Shown here one piece after another: positions 8,039 to 10,663 of a stretch of 10,663 nucleotides of DNA. The position numbers and the translations under genes were made by a program. The stretch is from DAOTVS01 sp034436375 (GTDB lineage: Bacteria; Chloroflexota; Anaerolineae; SpSt-313), in assembly GCA_034436375.1 (NCBI GenBank), contig DAOTVS010000120.1, forward strand, positions 1-10,663, written 5' to 3'. How positions within the stretch are numbered: the first letter of the stretch is position 1; the number at the start of each line of letters is the position of its first letter. Below the pieces are notes generated by a model. The model was given only the letters and a program-made list of their open reading frames with translations, was not told the DNA's origin and ran no database searches.

Positions 8039-9721
8039 ATGGGGATGGTTCACATCACCATCAATGGCCGTGAGCTCACGGTCGAAGCGGGCCTTACCGT
8101 GATGCAAGCCGCGGAGCAGGCCGGAGTCGATATTCCCAAGCTGTGCCATCATCCGGCTATAGGCGATATCGGCGCCTGTCGTATCTGCCTGGTGGAAGTG
8201 GCCAAACAGCGCGCTTTGCAGCCCGCTTGCACTTTCCCCGTCAGCGAGGGAATGGTGGTTGAGACCGAGTCGCCCAAGGCCGTGGCCAGCCGCAAGTTCG
8301 TGCTGGAGATGCTCTTTTCGGAGCGAAACCACTATTGCATGTACTGCCAGATGAGCGGCGACTGTGAGCTGCAAAACCTGGCCTACCGCTATGGTCTCGA
8401 GCACTGGACCTATGACCGCGCATTCGAGCCCATGCCGGTCGATGCTTCGCGTCGCTACTTTGTCCTGGACCACAACCGTTGCATCCTCTGCCGGCGCTGT
8501 ATCCGCGCCTGCGATGAGATCTCGGCCAACCACACGCTGGGCACCCGCCAGCGTGGTTCCAGGACGATGATCTCGGCCGACTTTGGTGTGCCGTTTGGCC
8601 AGTCGACCTGCGTTTCCTGCGGCACCTGTCTGCAGGTCTGCCCGACGGGGGCGCTGATCGACCGGCACTCGGCTTATCGCGGGCGCGAGCGCGACGTCAA
8701 GCGGGCCAAGGCAGTCTGCGTTGGCTGCGCCCTGGGCTGCGGCACCGAGGTGGTGCATCGCGCCGGCCATGTGGTGCGTATCGAGAGCGACTGGGGCGCC
8801 GAGCCCTCGCATGGCCTTCTTTGCGAGCTGGGCCGCTTCCGGCCGTTGGATGAGGTCCGCCCCCGTGTGACTCGCCCCCTGGTGCGCCAGGGCGGCAAGC
8901 TGGTGGAGACGGACATGGCGACGGCCATCAAGGCTGCAGCGGCTGGCCTGCGCGGTAAGCAGACGGCGGCCATTGCGACCGGCCGAGCTGTGAACGAGAC
9001 CTACCGTGCTCTGGCTGCGGCCTTCAAGTCCAGGGGCATTTGGGAAGCCCCTGTGCCCGAGCTGGGCTATGGCATGGCTGGCACTCTGGCCGATGTGCTC
9101 GCGGCTGATGCGATTATCGTGGCGGGGGCCGACCCCGCCAAGACGCACCCGGTGGTGGCCTATCGCATCCGCAAGGCGCTCGACAAGGGTGCGCGGCTCT
9201 TCCTGGTGGATGGCGGCGGCGACTATCTGGCCCCGCATGCGCACTTGAGCGTGGCCGATGCCGATGTGGCACAGGTGACCAGGGTCGTAGCCGATGCCGT
9301 CTCGCCGGTGGTTCTCTATGGTGCTGAGGTCGGCCCGGTGGCCCGCCAGGCATTGGCGGCGCTTTCCGAAAAGGCCCGCTTTATCCGCCTGCCCCGAGGC
9401 GCTAACGTGATGGGAGCAGAAGGAGAGGGCGTCGGCTGCTGGGATGGCAAGGCCGATGTGCAAGCCCTCTATGTGCTTGCCGGTGATGACCCGGCGATGC
9501 CGGACCTGCCCCGGGCCGGGTTCCTGGTGGTCCAGGCGGCCTACCAGTCGGCGCTCACCGAGCGGGCCGATGTGGTGTTGCCCTCGCCCATGTGGGCCGA
9601 GCGCAGCGGGCACCTGACGAACCTGGAAGGCCGGCAGCGGGCCATCGAGGCCGCTTTCCCTGCGCCTGCAGGCGTGCCAGCCGAGTGGCAGCCGCTGACT
9701 GCGCTGGCTGAACAACTCTAG
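8039..9721 (+). CDS. hydA: HydA (NuoG/HoxU-like iron-sulfur subunit without H-cluster domain)
   Basis: The 560-residue protein is the electron-wire subunit. In order it has a [2Fe-2S] ferredoxin domain (C36, C47, C50, C64), a NuoG-type [4Fe-4S] segment NHYCMYCQMSGDCELQ (C100, C103, C109; histidine at 98 as in HoxU), two ferredoxin-like [4Fe-4S] sites (C148/151/154/158 and C191/194/197/201), a further CVGCALGCG...C cluster (C227, C230, C234, C262) and a shortened molybdopterin-oxidoreductase-like domain to the C-terminus. It has no [FeFe] H-cluster domain, so catalysis must lie in HydSL. At 560 residues it is longer than HoxU (~240) and shorter than typical NuoG. AGGAGG (8024-8029) sits nine bases before the ATG; an in-frame ATG at 8045 is possible. 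A formate-dehydrogenase-type enzyme is unlikely given the NuoG-like start and the neighbours. Confidence 0.92.
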   Translation: MGMVHITINGRELTVEAGLTVMQAAEQAGVDIPKLCHHPAIGDIGACRICLVEVAKQRALQPACTFPVSEGMVVETESPKAVASRKFVLEMLFSERNHYCMYCQMSGDCELQNLAYRYGLEHWTYDRAFEPMPVDASRRYFVLDHNRCILCRRCIRACDEISANHTLGTRQRGSRTMISADFGVPFGQSTCVSCGTCLQVCPTGALIDRHSAYRGRERDVKRAKAVCVGCALGCGTEVVHRAGHVVRIESDWGAEPSHGLLCELGRFRPLDEVRPRVTRPLVRQGGKLVETDMATAIKAAAAGLRGKQTAAIATGRAVNETYRALAAAFKSRGIWEAPVPELGYGMAGTLADVLAADAIIVAGADPAKTHPVVAYRIRKALDKGARLFLVDGGGDYLAPHAHLSVADADVAQVTRVVADAVSPVVLYGAEVGPVARQALAALSEKARFIRLPRGANVMGAEGEGVGCWDGKADVQALYVLAGDDPAMPDLPRAGFLVVQAAYQSALTERADVVLPSPMWAERSGHLTNLEGRQRAIEAAFPAPAGVPAEWQPLTALAEQL

Positions 9722-9727
9722 CAGGCC

Positions 9728-9793
9728 CCCACACAGGTCTTGCTGAACGCCCGTTGAGAGGGCGAGGCCGCTGCCCAGCAAGACCCGTGTGGG
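9728..9793 (+). other. Large stem-loop between hydA and hydS
   Basis: CCCACACAGGTCTTGCTG (9728-9745) and CAGCAAGACCCGTGTGGG (9776-9793) form an 18-bp stem with a single A-C mismatch. The 30-base loop holds its own CGCCC/GGGCG hairpin (9748-9752 with 9760-9764). There is no T-tract and the operon continues, so a full terminator is unlikely. RNA stabilisation, processing or partial attenuation between the diaphorase and [NiFe] genes is more plausible. It does not resemble the AGCTGAT elements. Confidence 0.75.
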
Positions 9794-9813
9794 AAGCCGC
9801 TAGCGCTCGTAAT

Positions 9814-9820
9814 GGAGGAG
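9814..9820 (+). promoter_or_regulatory. Ribosome-binding site that fixes the hydS start
   Basis: GGAGGAG ends six bases before the ATG at 9827. An in-frame ATG at 9812 overlaps the site itself and would add only MEENV, so 9827 is preferred. Confidence 0.85.
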
Positions 9821-9826
9821 AATGTG

Positions 9827-10366
9827 ATGGGCAAAGTGTTGGTTGCCTCAGATTGGTTGGCCGGCTGCGCGGGCTGCCACATGTCGGTCCTGGATATGGA
9901 CGAGCGACTGGTGCAACTGCTGGAAAAGATCCAGCTCACTGCCACCCCGATTACCGACCTCAAACACCCTGCGCCGGAGGGGGTGACGGTGGGGATCCTG
10001 GAAGGCGCCATCTGCAATACAGCGAATGAAGAAGTGGCCAAACTCATGCGCGCCCGCTGCCAGGTCCTGGTCGCGCTTGGCGATTGTGCGGTCTTTGGCG
10101 GCATCCCCACCATGCGCAATCTCAAAGGGGTGCAGGCGTCGCTGCGCCGCGCCTATGTCGAGACGGAGAGCACCGTCGATGGCAAGATTCCTTCATCTCC
10201 TGAGCTGGGCAAGCCCTTGCCGGTGCGTGCAGTGGACCAGGTAGTCAAGGTCGATGTCTACCTGCCTGGGTGCCCGCCCTCGGCCGATGCGATTTACTAT
10301 GTGCTCACCGAGTTGCTCGCCGGGCGCATGCCTGTGCTCAAGGACGAGAACCTCAAGTACGATTAG
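9827..10366 (+). CDS. hydS: [NiFe] hydrogenase small subunit (HydS/HoxY-like)
   Basis: The 179-residue small subunit would carry the single proximal [4Fe-4S] cluster that takes electrons from the Ni-Fe site. The four expected cysteines are visible: WLAGCAGCHMS (C14, C17), GDCAVFGGIPTMRN (C87) and YLPGCPPSADAI (C149). Its short length, the lack of a Tat signal peptide and the lack of medial and distal cluster motifs place it with the cytoplasmic group 3, HoxY-like small subunits rather than membrane uptake hydrogenases. It follows hydA after a 105-nt spacer with a strong stem-loop and precedes hydL after a spacer with a long inverted repeat. hoxY would be an equivalent name. Confidence 0.93.
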   Translation: MGKVLVASDWLAGCAGCHMSVLDMDERLVQLLEKIQLTATPITDLKHPAPEGVTVGILEGAICNTANEEVAKLMRARCQVLVALGDCAVFGGIPTMRNLKGVQASLRRAYVETESTVDGKIPSSPELGKPLPVRAVDQVVKVDVYLPGCPPSADAIYYVLTELLAGRMPVLKDENLKYD

Positions 10367-10367
10367 G

Positions 10368-10458
10368 AGCTATCAGCTATTAGCTATCCGCCTTCAGCTT
10401 GTGGCCACAATGTCTTGATAGACAGCCCAAAGTTGATAGCTGATAGCTGATAGCTAGA
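10368..10458. repeat. Inverted AGCTGAT-heptad repeat element, copy 3
   Basis: This is the most complete copy. The left arm, AGCTATC AGCTATT AGCTATC (10368-10388), and right arm GATAGCT GATAGCT GATAGCT (10435-10455) are complementary over 21 bp, with 20 Watson-Crick pairs and one G.T. The 46-base loop contains a perfect 12-bp palindrome TTGTGGCCACAA (10399-10410). The element starts two bases after the hydS stop and ends six bases before the hydL Shine-Dalgarno (AAGGAGG, 10464-10470). In RNA it would form a strong hairpin between the two catalytic-subunit genes. Confidence 0.85.
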
Positions 10459-10478
10459 GACTCAAGGAGGTCTCCCGC

Positions 10479-10663
10479 ATGGGAAGAAAGATCACGATAG
10501 AGCCCGTAACTCGCATCGAGGGCCATGCCAAGGTGACTATTCACCTCGATGACGCCGGCAAGGTCGAGCGGGCCTATTTCCACGTCAACGAGTTCCGGGG
10601 CTTTGAAAAGTTCTCGGAAGGGCGCATGTTCTTCGAGATGCCCCAGATCACGGAGCGCATCTG
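10479..10663 (+). CDS. hydL: [NiFe] hydrogenase large subunit (HydL/HoxH-like), N-terminal part
   Basis: The first 61 codons of the catalytic large subunit are present, and the gene runs off the window. The N-terminal motif RIEGHAKVTIHLDD (from R12) and HVNEFRGFEKF...MPQITERI are characteristic of group 3 [NiFe] large subunits such as HoxH. The window ends two bases into the codon expected to encode the first cysteine of the RICGxCPxSH motif (TG visible), so the N-terminal pair of Ni-Fe ligands cannot be checked. The start is well defined: ATG with AAGGAGG (10464-10470) eight bases upstream. The C-terminal ligands and the maturation-cleavage site lie beyond the window. Confidence 0.93.
   Translation, partial: MGRKITIEPVTRIEGHAKVTIHLDDAGKVERAYFHVNEFRGFEKFSEGRMFFEMPQITERI

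Noticed and set aside
8039..9721. Formate dehydrogenase-type molybdoenzyme reading of the hydA product
   Set aside because: The N-terminal clusters are NuoG/HoxU-like, the molybdopterin-like part is too short, and the neighbours are [NiFe] hydrogenase subunits.
8021..9781. Long minus-strand open frame opposite hydA
   Set aside because: Same codon-bias shadow effect; hydA on the plus strand has five intact Fe-S motifs and a good ribosome-binding site.

Overview
The window is almost entirely one plus-strand operon from a GC-rich anaerobic or facultative bacterium. It encodes a multi-subunit, NAD-linked [NiFe] hydrogenase of the HydABCSL / Hox-like type (group 3 cytoplasmic hydrogenases) together with its putative regulatory genes. 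No taxonomic marker is present. The gene style, the [NiFe] HydABCSL arrangement and the short hairpin-forming intergenic repeats would fit Chloroflexota (Anaerolineae-like), but this is a weak guess from remembered neighbourhoods.

Layout. Bases 1-515 hold no convincing gene. They contain a textbook sigma-70 promoter (TTGACA, 17 bp, TATAAT at 282-310) with two tandem GTGA-N6-TCAC operators 22 bp apart; the six-base spacer of the first operator is exactly the -10 box. This suggests repression by a Rex-like (NADH/NAD+-sensing) or CRP/FNR-family regulator. After a ~200-nt leader come four putative regulatory genes: a DRTGG-domain protein (516-875), a CBS-CBS-HATPase fusion (935-1897), a second, divergent DRTGG protein overlapping it by ATGA (1894-2235) and a PHP-domain phosphoesterase-like protein (2363-3100). 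The diaphorase part follows: hydC/NuoE-like (3215-3700), a stand-alone HATPase without a histidine phospho-acceptor domain (3710-4261), a small thioredoxin-like [2Fe-2S] protein (4474-4848), hydB/NuoF-like (4931-8020) and hydA/NuoG-like (8039-9721). The [NiFe] core closes the window: small subunit hydS/hoxY-like (9827-10366) and large subunit hydL/hoxH-like (from 10479, cut by the window end just before its first CxxC).

How the parts work together. HydS and HydL would split or make H2 at the Ni-Fe site. Electrons would pass through the Fe-S chain of HydA to the FMN/NAD site of HydB, with HydC and the N-terminal HydB domain carrying [2Fe-2S] clusters. By analogy to electron-bifurcating HydABC enzymes, ferredoxin may be the second partner. 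The distinctive point is that HydB is fused at its C-terminus to a complete GltD/NfnB-like FAD-NAD(P)H oxidoreductase, in place of the usual two-cluster ferredoxin domain. This raises the possibility of a third pyridine-nucleotide (NADP) site.

The set DRTGG + CBS/HATPase + PHP + HATPase + [2Fe-2S] protein is the neighbourhood I know from Firmicutes electron-bifurcating [FeFe] hydrogenases. Here it is joined to a [NiFe] catalytic core. Three intergenic spacers carry tandem AGCTGAT heptads, two of them as inverted arms able to form long hairpins, always just upstream of the Shine-Dalgarno of the next subunit gene. A fourth spacer (hydA-hydS) has an unrelated 18-bp stem.
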